NCBI GenBank assembly: GCA_964600225.1
Contig: CAZRIT010000003.1
Location: 1-64,000, forward strand
Length of the DNA stretch: 64,000 nucleotides
Source: CAZRIT01 sp964600225
GTDB taxonomy: Bacteria > Bacillota > Clostridia > Christensenellales > CAG-138
Reading direction: 5' to 3'
Each line of letters opens with the position of its first letter. The stretch's first letter is position 1. Positions 17,183 through 25,330 of this stretch are shown here, in pieces. A program made the position numbers and the translations under genes. A model generated the notes under the pieces. It was not told the DNA's origin. It made no database searches and worked only from the letters and a program-made list of their open reading frames with translations.

Positions 17183-17449
17183 GTGCCAACGCTGTCGATG
17201 TTTTACGGAATTGTCGTGTACATGCACGCGGAACGGGGCGAACGCCATAACAAGCCGCATCTGCACGCAAGATACCAGGATAACGAAATTGCGGTGGATT
17301 TTGAAGGCAACGTGCTCGAGGGCGAATTGCCGATGAAAAAACTGCGGATGCTGCTTGTATGGATGGATTTGCACGTTGAGGAGTTGGAAGCGAACTGGTC
17401 TATTCTGCAGGAAGGCGGAGATTATTTCAGGATTGATCCTTTACGGTAA
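17183..17449 (+). CDS. DUF4160 family protein
   Basis: 88 residues starting at GTG 17183, which gives the family-typical MPTLSMFYGIVV and a GAGGTG site 6 bases upstream. The HNKPHLHARYQDNEIAVDFE histidine-rich segment and GELPMKKLRMLLVWMDLHVEEL are characteristic of DUF4160. Biochemical role unknown; members are usually encoded beside DUF2442 proteins, as here, and the pair has been considered toxin-antitoxin-like, without proof known to me. Confidence 0.85.
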   Translation: MPTLSMFYGIVVYMHAERGERHNKPHLHARYQDNEIAVDFEGNVLEGELPMKKLRMLLVWMDLHVEELEANWSILQEGGDYFRIDPLR

Positions 17450-17465
17450 GGAGGCGAACGGAACC

Positions 17466-17708
17466 ATGCTGCAGCCAACCGCGATCAGGGTAAAGCCGTT
17501 AACGGATTATTGCCTCTATATTGAATTTGACAACGGTGAAAAGAAAGTGTTTGACGTGAAGCCGTATATCAAAGGGAATCTGTACGGCAAGCTGCACGAT
17601 GCCGCTGTATTCAATTCCGTACGGACGAATGGCTATACGGTTGAATGGTCGGGCGGGCAGGATATTGCACCGCATGAACTGTACGATTACGGCAAGCCTA
17701 TAGAATGA
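17466..17708 (+). CDS. DUF2442 family protein
   Basis: 80 residues; ATG 17466 has AAGGAGG 11 bases upstream. Sequence elements AIRVKPLTDYCLYIEFDNGE and YTVEWSGGQDIAPHELYDYG match the DUF2442 fold. It lies 16 bases after the DUF4160 gene under a shared promoter and terminator, forming a compact two-gene unit. Confidence 0.85.
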   Translation: MLQPTAIRVKPLTDYCLYIEFDNGEKKVFDVKPYIKGNLYGKLHDAAVFNSVRTNGYTVEWSGGQDIAPHELYDYGKPIE

Positions 17709-17728
17709 AACGGAACGCAAACATGCAA

Positions 17729-17762
17729 CAGCCGGGACGCAAGTTCCCGGCTGCATTTTTTA
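17729..17762 (+). terminator. Terminator of the DUF4160/DUF2442 unit
   Basis: CAGCCGGGA / TCCCGGCTG stem followed by CATTTTTTA. It stands between this unit and the convergent cobalamin operon. Confidence 0.9.
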
Positions 17763-17788
17763 AAATATGAGGCGTGACAAGAACCGCT

Positions 17789-18394
17789 CTACCGCACGCC
17801 GATGCGCGTGGGTGCGCGTAGGATGTGCCCGTCGCGCCACGTCTGTGCGTCGGTGACGGTGTGCCAGCCGCCGCAGTTACAGACATCCCATTCCAGATAG
17901 TGCCGCTTTTTGGGCACGGCAAAATATTGCATCAGCGCCATGATCGTGCCGCCGTGGGCCACGACGGTCAGGCCGGGTTCGTTGCTGTTCAGCGCGTCGT
18001 CCACCAGCTTGGAAAACGCCTCCGCCACGCGCAGGGTGAACTGCTTGACGTCCTCGCCGTTGGGGCACGCGCCGTAGCCGTTGCTTGCCATCCAGGTCGT
18101 ATAGGCGGCGGTGCTTTGCAGCTCCTGATGGGTGCGCCCCTCAAAATCCCCGAAATGCATCTCCTTGATGCCCTCCACGGTCACAAGCGCGGCGTCGGGA
18201 AACAGCACCTCGGCCGTCTGGCGCGTGCGCTGCAGCGGGGTGATGAACACGGTTTTCGGCTGCATGGGAAGCAGCGCCCTGGCGGCGGCGGCCGCCGTGA
18301 GCCCATCGGGACAGACGGGCACATCCGTCCAGCCGCAAAAGCGTTTCTGTCCGTTCTCGGCGGTTTGGGCGTGGCGAATCAGGTATACGTCCAT
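17789..18394 (-). CDS. cobC: Histidine phosphatase, probable alpha-ribazole-5'-phosphate phosphatase
   Basis: 201 residues. The phosphohistidine motif is LIRHAQTAEN at the N-terminus (RHA in place of the usual RHG), with GWTDVPVCPDG, TPLQRTRQTAE, EMHFGDFEGRTHQEL and the second catalytic histidine in VVAHGGTIMAL. Length and context at the end of the cobalamin operon point to CobC, which removes phosphate late in nucleotide-loop assembly; generic phosphoglycerate-mutase-like activity cannot be excluded. It lies 6 bases from the preceding gene. Confidence 0.85.
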   Translation of the reverse strand: MDVYLIRHAQTAENGQKRFCGWTDVPVCPDGLTAAAAARALLPMQPKTVFITPLQRTRQTAEVLFPDAALVTVEGIKEMHFGDFEGRTHQELQSTAAYTTWMASNGYGACPNGEDVKQFTLRVAEAFSKLVDDALNSNEPGLTVVAHGGTIMALMQYFAVPKKRHYLEWDVCNCGGWHTVTDAQTWRDGHILRAPTRIGVR

Positions 18395-18400
18395 GCTGAA

Positions 18401-18745
18401 TTACTCCTTGATGATGATGGGGATGCCGCAGACCAGCCGCACGACCTTTGTGGCCTGCTGCGCCAACAGGATGCACAGCCGCCCCGTCGCCTCGCGGCCC
18501 TCGCGCGCATGGCGGTCAGCGGGGATGACGCCGCTGCCGACCTCGTTGCACACCACGACTTCCTTTTGGATGAGCTTTGGCAGCAGGCTGCCGCAGCCCG
18601 ACGGATCGGCCATGGCGATGGCGTGCAAATCCGTCAGCACGGGCCTGTCGTCCGCCCAGTCGGCGGACATCTGTCCGTCCAAATAGCCGAGCGAGCGCAC
18701 ATACGCGCGCTTTCCCGAGGCCGCGGCGCCGATGACCAGCATCAT
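18401..18745 (-). CDS. Short CobU-like protein
   Basis: 114 residues, against about 175 for CobU. It keeps an N-terminal loop, GAAASGKR (Arg where the P-loop normally has Ser/Thr), and the C-terminal CobU signature NEVGSGVIP.. AREGREATGRLCILLAQQAT. The region that carries the guanylylated histidine in CobU is missing. ATG 18745 overlaps the cobS stop as ATGA, fixing this start and implying coupling. It may be an accessory or partially active kinase/guanylyltransferase; a full cobU is present two genes upstream. Confidence 0.75.
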   Translation of the reverse strand: MMLVIGAAASGKRAYVRSLGYLDGQMSADWADDRPVLTDLHAIAMADPSGCGSLLPKLIQKEVVVCNEVGSGVIPADRHAREGREATGRLCILLAQQATKVVRLVCGIPIIIKE

Positions 18746-19512
18746 AAGCATACCACCTTTCGCACCAGTATGAAAACCGCAAGCATTGCAATTTCACACA
18801 ATTGTATCAAATACCCTGCCAAATCGCCGCTCATGCCGCCAAAGCGCCGTTGGGAAAGGAGGCGCACATACCCGCCGCACAGCAGGCTTGCGGCGGCCAT
18901 GGCGACGCCTGCGGAGATATCCATGCAGATTAGCCCCGCCGTGCCGAGCAAAAACCACATCGCCAGCACCGTGCCCGACGTCCCGGCGGAAGCGTCGCGG
19001 AACGTGGTCAGCAGGCCCGCGCCGCCCGCGGCGGGGAAGCACGCCGCGCCAAGCCCGCCCACGGCGCGGCTGACGACGGGGATGAGCGCCATGATGGCGG
19101 CGGCTTCCCGTGCGCGCGGCAGCTCCGTACACAGCGCAAAGTAGAGCAGCAGGTATGCCGAAACGCCCATCACCGCAAACGCGCCTGTGTGCGGGTCCTT
19201 CATGATCTCGCGCCGCCGCGCGGGCGGGGCGTGGCTTGCCATGGCGTCGGATACGTCCATGAGTCCGTCGAGATGGATGCCGCCCGATATCCAAACGGGC
19301 AGCAGCGTCAGGCCCGCCGCAAACAGTATCTGCCCGAAGTCAAGCTTTTGGCAAAGCCAAAACCAGCCGCACACGGTCAGCCCGATGACCAAGCCCACCG
19401 TCGGCAGCGCGGCAAGCGCGTGGCGCATGTTGCCCTTGTCCCAGTTGAGCTTTGGCATGGGCAGTATGGAAAACATGGCAAACGCCATGCCGAGGCTTCG
19501 GAGGATGTTCAT
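18742..19512 (-). CDS. cobS: Adenosylcobinamide-GDP ribazoletransferase (cobalamin synthase)
   Basis: 256 residues, integral membrane protein. The hallmark GGIHLDGLMDVSDAMASHAP and REIMKDPHTGAFAVMG are present, as are the N-terminal FSILPMPKL and several hydrophobic helices. It joins adenosylcobinamide-GDP and alpha-ribazole at the membrane. Its start overlaps the cobU stop (ATGA) and its stop overlaps the start of the short CobU-like gene. Confidence 0.95.
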   Translation of the reverse strand: MNILRSLGMAFAMFSILPMPKLNWDKGNMRHALAALPTVGLVIGLTVCGWFWLCQKLDFGQILFAAGLTLLPVWISGGIHLDGLMDVSDAMASHAPPARRREIMKDPHTGAFAVMGVSAYLLLYFALCTELPRAREAAAIMALIPVVSRAVGGLGAACFPAAGGAGLLTTFRDASAGTSGTVLAMWFLLGTAGLICMDISAGVAMAAASLLCGGYVRLLSQRRFGGMSGDLAGYLIQLCEIAMLAVFILVRKVVCL

Positions 19513-20036
19513 ATCGGCAGCGCTCCTTTCCGTACAAGCGGAATCCCCGCAACCAGCTCGGCGACGCAATCAAACCGCGCTGCCAACGCAGCGTTGAGGC
19601 GGCCGAGCGTTTCCACATAGCGCATGGTGGAGGCGTCATACCCGCCGCCGTCGCTGCCGACGTCGTTGGTGACGACGATGAGCGTTTCGCAAAGCGCTTC
19701 CAGGCGCCCGACGCCGTCCAGAATGGCTTGGTATGCGCCCGCGCCCGCGCCGTCGGGCGAAAACATCTCGTTGGCGGTAAGGTTACACAGGCATTCCAGC
19801 AGAATGGCGCCGTACGGCGCGTCGACGGACAGGCCCCGTAAATCCGTGTACCGCTCCACGGTCACAAACCCCTTGCCCTGCCGCATGGCCCGATGGCGCA
19901 GGATGCGCTGCGCGCCCTCGCCGCCGTACGGCAGCATCGTGGCAAGGTAGCAAACAGGGCCGTTGGCCGCTGTTGCCAACCGCTCGGCATAGGTGCTTTT
20001 TCCGCAGGCGGAGCCGCCCGTGAGCAATATCCGCAT
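19509..20036 (-). CDS. cobU: Adenosylcobinamide kinase / adenosylcobinamide-phosphate guanylyltransferase
   Basis: 175 residues. P-loop GGSACGKS at 6-13, RILRHRAMRQGKGFVTVER carrying the candidate guanylylated histidine, and the conserved LLECLCNLTANEM. The C-terminal signature is divergent (VVTNDVGSDGGGY in place of NEVG-GIVP), which is the part that the neighbouring short CobU-like protein retains. Start ATG 20036; it lies 10 bases after cobT. Confidence 0.9.
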   Translation of the reverse strand: MRILLTGGSACGKSTYAERLATAANGPVCYLATMLPYGGEGAQRILRHRAMRQGKGFVTVERYTDLRGLSVDAPYGAILLECLCNLTANEMFSPDGAGAGAYQAILDGVGRLEALCETLIVVTNDVGSDGGGYDASTMRYVETLGRLNAALAARFDCVAELVAGIPLVRKGALPI

Positions 20037-20046
20037 ACTGCCTCCC

Positions 20047-21084
20047 TTACATGCCGATATCGGCATAGGTCATGAGCCGGTCGTACACCGACAGCGCCAT
20101 ATCCAATAATGGCAGCGCGGCCACCGCGCCCGTGCCCTCGCCAAGGCGCATGTTGGCGCAAATCAGCGGCTGAAGGCCCAGCGTTTGCAGGATCATGCCG
20201 CCCGCGGGCTCGGCGGAGATGTGGCTTGCCAGCATGGCGTGCTGCGCGCTGGGGCACAGCCTAACGGCGGTCAGCGCGGCCACGGAGCTGATGAAGCCGT
20301 CGATCACCACAGGCATGCGGTTTTTCGCGCCGCCCAGGAACACCCCGCACAGCCCCGCGATATCGAGCCCGCCAAGCTTGTGCAGCACATCGAACGCATC
20401 GACGGGATCGGGGCGGTTGACGGCAATGCCGCGCTCGATGGCGGCAAGCTTTCGCGTCAGGCCCGCGTCGGACAGCCCCGCGCCGCGGCCCGTGACATCG
20501 GTGACCGCACAGCCCGTGAGCACCGCGGCCATGGCGGCGGAGGTGGTGGTGTTGCCAATGCCCATCTCGCCCGTGAGCAGGATATCGTAGCCCGCCCGCT
20601 TGCAATCGTCCGCCAGCGCCATGCCCGCCTCGATGGCGCGCTCCGCTTCGTCGGCGGTCATGGCGGGGCCAAGCGTAAAATCACTGGTGCCGTCCGCAAT
20701 GCGGCGGCGAATAAGCCGCGGCTCGTCCACTGCGCGCATCAGTCCCATATCGACGGGGATGACGTCGGCGCGGGCATAGTCGGCCATGATGCACACCGAG
20801 GAGCGATGCTTGGCGATAAACGCGCTCATCACGCCCGTAATATGCACGGGCGTTTGCGCCACGCCCTGCCTGCAAACGCCGTTGTCGGCGCACAGCACCA
20901 GCACCGCGCGCTTGTTTAACCGCACCTTGGGCGTATCCATGACGCCCGCCATACGGGTAACGGCCGTTTCCAGCGCGCCAAGGCTGCCGATGGGCTTGGC
21001 GATATCGTCCCAGCGGCGGGCGGCCTCGGCCGTGGCGCGCTCGCTGACGGGCGGGATGCTGCTGTTGAAGGCTGTAAAGTTCAT
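20047..21084 (-). CDS. cobT: Nicotinate-nucleotide--dimethylbenzimidazole phosphoribosyltransferase
   Basis: 345 residues, standard CobT length. Motifs KPIGSLGALE, CADNGVC, GEMGIGNTTTSAAM, GRGAGLSD, and the C-terminal LRLGEGTGAVAALPLLD-type glycine loop are present (catalytic Glu within GEGTGA region). It activates the lower-ligand base for cobalamin assembly. ATG 21084 forms an ATGA overlap with the stop of the ABC ATPase gene. Confidence 0.95.
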   Translation of the reverse strand: MNFTAFNSSIPPVSERATAEAARRWDDIAKPIGSLGALETAVTRMAGVMDTPKVRLNKRAVLVLCADNGVCRQGVAQTPVHITGVMSAFIAKHRSSVCIMADYARADVIPVDMGLMRAVDEPRLIRRRIADGTSDFTLGPAMTADEAERAIEAGMALADDCKRAGYDILLTGEMGIGNTTTSAAMAAVLTGCAVTDVTGRGAGLSDAGLTRKLAAIERGIAVNRPDPVDAFDVLHKLGGLDIAGLCGVFLGGAKNRMPVVIDGFISSVAALTAVRLCPSAQHAMLASHISAEPAGGMILQTLGLQPLICANMRLGEGTGAVAALPLLDMALSVYDRLMTYADIGM

Positions 21085-21848
21085 TCCGTTTTCTCCTCCC
21101 ATTGGGAAAGCATGGCCTGCATGCGCGCGTACACATCGGTATGGTAAACGGTCTGTAGGTTCTGCCGCGTCAAGACATCGTCCATCGGCCCAAATGATTG
21201 CACCGTGCCGCCGTTTAGCAGCAGCGCGTGCGTGCCGTAGGCTTTGGCAAGGCTTAAATCGTGCACAACCGATACGACGGCGCGCTGCGGCTGCCTGAGC
21301 CAATCCGCAATCAGGCCGAACACCTGCTCCTGATAGACCAAATCCAGGTGGTTGCTGGGCTCGTCCAGCAGCAGCAGACGCGGGTTTTGCGCAAACACCT
21401 GCGCAAGAAACGTCCTTTGCAGCTCCCCGCCCGAAAGCGTCAGGGCGGATTGTTCCTGCATGCCCGTCAGCCCCGTCATCTCCAGCGCGCGCAGGATATG
21501 CGCCTTGTCGTCATTGCCGCCGCTGCCAAAGAGGCCGCCCGCATAGGCGTAGCGGCCCATCTCCACAATCTGCCGAACCGTAAAGGCATAGCCGACGGAT
21601 TGGTGCTGCATCAGCACGCCCATCCGCCTTGCAAGCTCACGCGGCTTGCTTTTCCCGACGTCCGCGCCTTCAAACAGCACCCGTCCCGTGTACGGCGCGC
21701 ACTGTGAGATGGCGTTGATGAGCGTGCTCTTGCCCGCGCCGTTGGGGCCGACGATCATCAGCCACTGCCCCGCTTGGACGGAGAAGCCGACGCGGTCAAG
21801 CAGCGTGAGGCTGCCGTAGCGCACGGACAGATCGCTTACCTTAAGCAC
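21081..21848 (-). CDS. btuD: ABC transporter ATPase, cobalamin/corrinoid uptake
   Basis: 255 residues from GTG 21848, 7 bases after GGAGG. Walker A GPNGAGKST near residue 38, Q-loop VLMQHQS, signature LSGGELQR, Walker B LLLLDEPSNHLD and the H-loop VVHDL are all present. FecE/BtuD-type subunit. It overlaps the permease by 8 bases and is part of the riboswitch-controlled operon, which makes corrinoid the probable substrate. Confidence 0.9.
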   Translation of the reverse strand: MLKVSDLSVRYGSLTLLDRVGFSVQAGQWLMIVGPNGAGKSTLINAISQCAPYTGRVLFEGADVGKSKPRELARRMGVLMQHQSVGYAFTVRQIVEMGRYAYAGGLFGSGGNDDKAHILRALEMTGLTGMQEQSALTLSGGELQRTFLAQVFAQNPRLLLLDEPSNHLDLVYQEQVFGLIADWLRQPQRAVVSVVHDLSLAKAYGTHALLLNGGTVQSFGPMDDVLTRQNLQTVYHTDVYARMQAMLSQWEEKTE

Positions 21849-22881
21849 GGCCGTTCCTCCTTGCAACGTAGAATATGTACACAAACAGCACCGTGCCAAT
21901 CAGTGAGGTTACCACGCCGATGGGCAGCTCCAACGGGTTGAGCAGCACGCGCGCGGCCAGGTCGGAAAGCATCAGGAAGATGGCGCCGCCGAACAGGCAC
22001 GCAGGCAGCAGGCGGCGGTGATCGGGCCCCACAAGCATGCGCGCCATGTGCGGCGCGACCAGCCCCACAAAGCCGATCGTGCCGCCGATGGATACGCACA
22101 CGCCGATCAGGGCAGATACGGCAATGAGTATGGTCAGCTTGACCCGCCGCACGTTGACGCCGATGTGACGCGCGTTGTCCTCGCCGATGGCAAAGGCGTT
22201 GAGCGCGTTGGCGTGGGAGAGGATCACCGCGCCGCACACAACGAGCGCAATCAAAAGCAGCAGCGCGTCCCGATAGCCGCTGCCCGAGAGGCTGCCCATG
22301 GTCCAAAAGGTGATGTGCTTGAGTTTATCGGGCCGCAGCGTGATGATCAGCGACAGAAAACCCGAGACGAACATCGAAAAGATCACCCCGATGAGGATGA
22401 TGGTGTTGGTGGAAAACGAGCAGTCCATGCGGTACGCAAGCGAGAGAATCAGCAACAGCGACAAAAACGCAAACAGGATGGCCATGACGGTGGTGCCCGC
22501 AAACGGCAGATTGGGCAGCGCAATGCCAAAAGCGATGGCCAGCGCCGCGCCGAGCGACGCGCCCGACGATACGCCCAGCGTGGAGCCGTCGGCCAGCGGG
22601 TTTTTGAGCAAGCCCTGCATCGCGCCGCCGCACAGCGAAAGCGCCGCGCCCGTCAGCAGTACGCACAGCACCCTTGGCAGCCGCACCGCGCCGATGATGG
22701 CCGATGCGGTCACGCGTGCGGGAACGGGCGTGCCAAACAGCACGCGGCCGATGATGGCTGCGGTATCGCGCATGGGCACGCGCACGCTGCCCACGGATAC
22801 GCAAACGCACAGCGTAACCAGCGTCGCCCCGGAAAACAGCACATATGCCCATGCGCCAAAGCCTTCCCGTTTTGGTTTCAT
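21841..22881 (-). CDS. btuC: FecCD-type permease, cobalamin/corrinoid uptake
   Basis: 346 residues, about ten helices, FecCD family. Diagnostic stretches are LRLPRVL-like VRLPRVLCVLLTGAALSLCG, GMQGLLKNPLADGSTLGVSS and GFVGLVAPHMARMLVGPDHR. It forms the membrane channel with the ATPase encoded next and the binding protein encoded before. Start has CGGAGGCGT immediately upstream. Confidence 0.92.
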   Translation of the reverse strand: MKPKREGFGAWAYVLFSGATLVTLCVCVSVGSVRVPMRDTAAIIGRVLFGTPVPARVTASAIIGAVRLPRVLCVLLTGAALSLCGGAMQGLLKNPLADGSTLGVSSGASLGAALAIAFGIALPNLPFAGTTVMAILFAFLSLLLILSLAYRMDCSFSTNTIILIGVIFSMFVSGFLSLIITLRPDKLKHITFWTMGSLSGSGYRDALLLLIALVVCGAVILSHANALNAFAIGEDNARHIGVNVRRVKLTILIAVSALIGVCVSIGGTIGFVGLVAPHMARMLVGPDHRRLLPACLFGGAIFLMLSDLAARVLLNPLELPIGVVTSLIGTVLFVYIFYVARRNGRA

Positions 22882-22936
22882 ACGCCTCCGTGTGCGGCGG
22901 GTGGACGGCCTGCGCCGCCCCCGCCGTCAAGTTTTG

Positions 22937-23923
22937 TTATGCCGCCGCGTCCAGCGCTTCGACGCCGTAAACAAACTCGTACAGCAGCTCCGCCCCGTCC
23001 ACAAGACGCTGCGTGGGGCGGGAGAGTTCATCGTTGGTCAGGTTGAGGATGGCGGCGTTTTGTACCGCCGTCACGTTCTCCCAGCCCTTGCGGGCAAGGA
23101 TTTCCTCCGTGGGCGTAGGGCCCTCGCCGTAGTACATGGAGATGGTCACAATGTAATCGGGGTTGCGCTCCAACACCTGCTCCTCGGAGATTTCCGCCCA
23201 GCCCGTCACGTCGGCAAAGCAGTTGGTCAGGTGGAGCATGGCGGCGATTTCATCCATAAACGTTCCCGCGCCCGCCGTCCACAGGCCGTATTGCAGCGGG
23301 GAAACCTCAAAGTAGACGGTTTTGCCGTCGGCGTCCGCCGTTTCGGCCGAAAGCTTGGCAAAGGCGGCCTGCATGTTGTCCGTGACGGCTTTGGCCTCGG
23401 CGGATTTGCCCGTGAGCGCGCCGATCATATCGATGGCGGCGTAGACGCCCGCAATGTCCGTCTCCTTGGAGACGACCACTTGGATGCCCGCCTGCTCGAG
23501 CGCTGCAATCTGTTCCTCGGACTGCGCCATGGTGCTCATCAGCACCACCTGCGGCTCCAGCGCGATGATCTGCTCCAGGTTGGTTTCAAAGCCCGATTGC
23601 ACGGAGGGCGCATCGAGCGCCTCGGGCGGGTAGTTGCAGTACTCGCCGCGGCCCACGAGCAGCTCGCCCGCGCCCACGGCATACAGGTTTTCGCAATCGG
23701 ATGCGGTCAGCGCCACAATGCGCGTAATCGGCGCGTCCACCGTGACGGTGCGGCCCGCCATATCCGTAACGGTGACGCGTTCGGCGGCGGGCGCATCGGA
23801 AGGTGTGTTGGTCGCGCTCGGCTCCGCTATGGGGGTTGCGGGGGCCTTGGCACAGGCGGCGCAAAGGAGCAGGACGCTGAGGATTGTCGAAAGGATGCGG
23901 GAGACGGTTTTGGTTCGGTTCAT
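22937..23923 (-). CDS. btuF: Corrinoid ABC transporter substrate-binding lipoprotein
   Basis: 328 residues. Signal peptide with lipobox (LLLCAAC, Cys near 24), a Thr/Pro-rich linker, then the helical-backbone binding-protein fold: VTDMAGRTVTVDAPITRIVALTASDCENL.. EQIIALEPQVVLMSTMAQSE.. VLERNPDYIV. Family FhuD/BtuF; corrinoid specificity is inferred from the upstream cobalamin riboswitch and following btuCD-cob genes. First gene of the operon; GGAGGAATC precedes the ATG. Confidence 0.9.
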   Translation of the reverse strand: MNRTKTVSRILSTILSVLLLCAACAKAPATPIAEPSATNTPSDAPAAERVTVTDMAGRTVTVDAPITRIVALTASDCENLYAVGAGELLVGRGEYCNYPPEALDAPSVQSGFETNLEQIIALEPQVVLMSTMAQSEEQIAALEQAGIQVVVSKETDIAGVYAAIDMIGALTGKSAEAKAVTDNMQAAFAKLSAETADADGKTVYFEVSPLQYGLWTAGAGTFMDEIAAMLHLTNCFADVTGWAEISEEQVLERNPDYIVTISMYYGEGPTPTEEILARKGWENVTAVQNAAILNLTNDELSRPTQRLVDGAELLYEFVYGVEALDAAA

Positions 23924-23982
23924 GGGTTGATTCCTCCAAAGTCGATATTACAAATGAAATGGCGGAGGAAGCGGGGGAAAGC

Positions 23983-24017
23983 AAAAAACGGCCGTTCCTT
24001 GAGTAAGGAACAACCGT
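23983..24017 (-). terminator. Riboswitch-associated transcription terminator
   Basis: Minus strand stem CGG..GTTCCTT / AAGGAAC..CCG followed by TTTTTTG. It lies between the cobalamin riboswitch and btuF, so the riboswitch probably acts by premature termination. Confidence 0.85.
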
Positions 24018-24069
24018 GCGCTTCGGACAAAGGTCCGTTCATAGCATATCCCAACCCCAGAAGCATCTT

Positions 24070-24236
24070 TGTGTAAACAGGTCTCCCGACTTGGCTTCAT
24101 CCTTGCGGACGCCTTCCCGCCCGATGGCAGTGGCATCTGTCCGTTCGTCAGCTTCACGGTTACTGGGATAGTTCGGAATTCGCATCCGATTCCCTCGACG
24201 CTTCTCAGCGTCGGCACAACTGTGCGGATACACACG
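24070..24236 (-). ncRNA. Cobalamin riboswitch
   Basis: On the minus strand, in order: GTTGTGCCG.., AGGGAATC, the GCCACTG element, GGGCGGGAAGGCG.., and a B12 box reading AGCCAAGTCGGGAGACCTGT, close to the consensus AGYCAGRAGACCTGCC. The element starts soon after a strong promoter and is followed by a terminator ahead of btuF. Cobalamin binding should shut off the uptake and assembly operon. Ends are approximate. Confidence 0.93.
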
Positions 24237-24254
24237 CTATTCATTTGTTCGTTC

Positions 24255-24283
24255 AATGTATCACCGTCCCGTGCCGTTGTCAA
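24255..24283 (-). promoter_or_regulatory. Promoter of the cobalamin operon
   Basis: Minus strand TTGACA, 17 bases, TACATT. The expected start lies a few bases before the riboswitch. Confidence 0.8.
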
Positions 24284-24297
24284 GAACAGGGAACAAC

Positions 24298-24327
24298 TTT
24301 ACAAATGCGCGTTTCATCCAGTATACT
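24298..24327 (+). promoter_or_regulatory. Promoter of the LysR gene
   Basis: TTTACA, 18 bases, TATACT. It is back to back with the cobalamin operon promoter. Confidence 0.65.
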
Positions 24328-24363
24328 GGAGAAGGATTGAACGATGAAGGAGCGCGCCGTAGA

Positions 24364-25260
24364 ATGACCATTCAGCAATTGGAATACTTTCACGTTATGG
24401 CCAGCATGCTGCATTACACCAATGCGGCGGCTGTGCTGCACATTTCGCAGCCGGGCTTAAGCCGCGCCATACGCGAGATGGAAAAGGAAATCGGCGTGCC
24501 GCTGTTCGATACGCTCGGCAAACGCGTGGTGCTCACCCGCTACGGGCAGGAGTTTTTGCCGTACGCAAGCAACATGCTTGAACAGATGGACGCCGCAAAG
24601 AAGATGATTGCGCAGATGATGAGCACCGAGGGCGCGGTGATTTCGCTGGGCTACCTGCACAGCGTCGGCACCGATATTCTGCCCGCCATGATCGAAAAGT
24701 TTTTGTCCACCGAGCCGCAGGGCGCGGTCAGCTTCAAGTTTTTCCAGGGGCTCAACAGCGAGAACATCGCCAAGCTGCTGGCGGGCACCATCGATCTGGC
24801 GTTCACGGCCGAGTCGGATCAGATGGGGCTGTGCTCCGTGCCCGCGTTTTCCCAGCAGCTCAACGTCACCGTGGGCAGCGGCTACCATCTGGCCGAGAAG
24901 GAGCGCATCACCATCGAGGAACTGAAGGGCGAGCCGATGGTGGTCACCAAGCGCGGCAGCAGCCTCAGGGATATCACCGAGCGGCTGTTTGCCGATGCGG
25001 GCATCACCCCCAACATCGTGTTCGAGGCGGATGAGTGCAGCGCCATGGCCGTGTTTGCCGGCGCAAACCTCGGCGTGGCCATCATGCCCAAGATGAACTC
25101 CGCCACCTTGCAAAAGCTCAAGGTGATTGAGCTGGATGTGCCCAGCGGCCAAAACATGCGCACCATGTACCTTACCTGGCCCAACAACCGCACCCGCACG
25201 CCCGCGGTGGAGGCGTTCAAGCGCTTCGTTATCCGCGAGTACGAGCAGGGCAGAATGTAA
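24364..25260 (+). CDS. LysR-family transcriptional regulator
   Basis: 298 residues. N-terminal winged helix-turn-helix MTIQQLEYFHVMASMLHYTN.. HISQPGLSRAIREMEKEIGVPLFD is canonical, followed by a LysR substrate-binding domain (from about 90). The ligand and targets are unknown. It is divergent from the cobalamin operon, but no link is required because that operon has its own riboswitch. ATG 24364 has GGAG 11 bases upstream. Confidence 0.92.
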   Translation: MTIQQLEYFHVMASMLHYTNAAAVLHISQPGLSRAIREMEKEIGVPLFDTLGKRVVLTRYGQEFLPYASNMLEQMDAAKKMIAQMMSTEGAVISLGYLHSVGTDILPAMIEKFLSTEPQGAVSFKFFQGLNSENIAKLLAGTIDLAFTAESDQMGLCSVPAFSQQLNVTVGSGYHLAEKERITIEELKGEPMVVTKRGSSLRDITERLFADAGITPNIVFEADECSAMAVFAGANLGVAIMPKMNSATLQKLKVIELDVPSGQNMRTMYLTWPNNRTRTPAVEAFKRFVIREYEQGRM

Positions 25261-25285
25261 TCGCCGCGTCAACAGTATACAAGAA

Positions 25286-25317
25286 ACGCCCATCCGCAAT
25301 GGACAGGCGTTTTTTAT
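25286..25317. terminator. Terminator between LysR and the methyltransferase
   Basis: ACGCCCATCC pairs imperfectly with GGACAGGCGT and is followed by TTTTTATTTG. It serves the rightward LysR gene and sits at the end of the convergent methyltransferase gene. Confidence 0.65.
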
Positions 25318-25330
25318 TTGCTTGCTGTGC

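Noticed and set aside
22298..24076. A 592-codon open frame on the + strand across btuC, btuF and the riboswitch
   Set aside because: Antisense to the corrinoid transport genes; it runs through the riboswitch and terminator without start signals.
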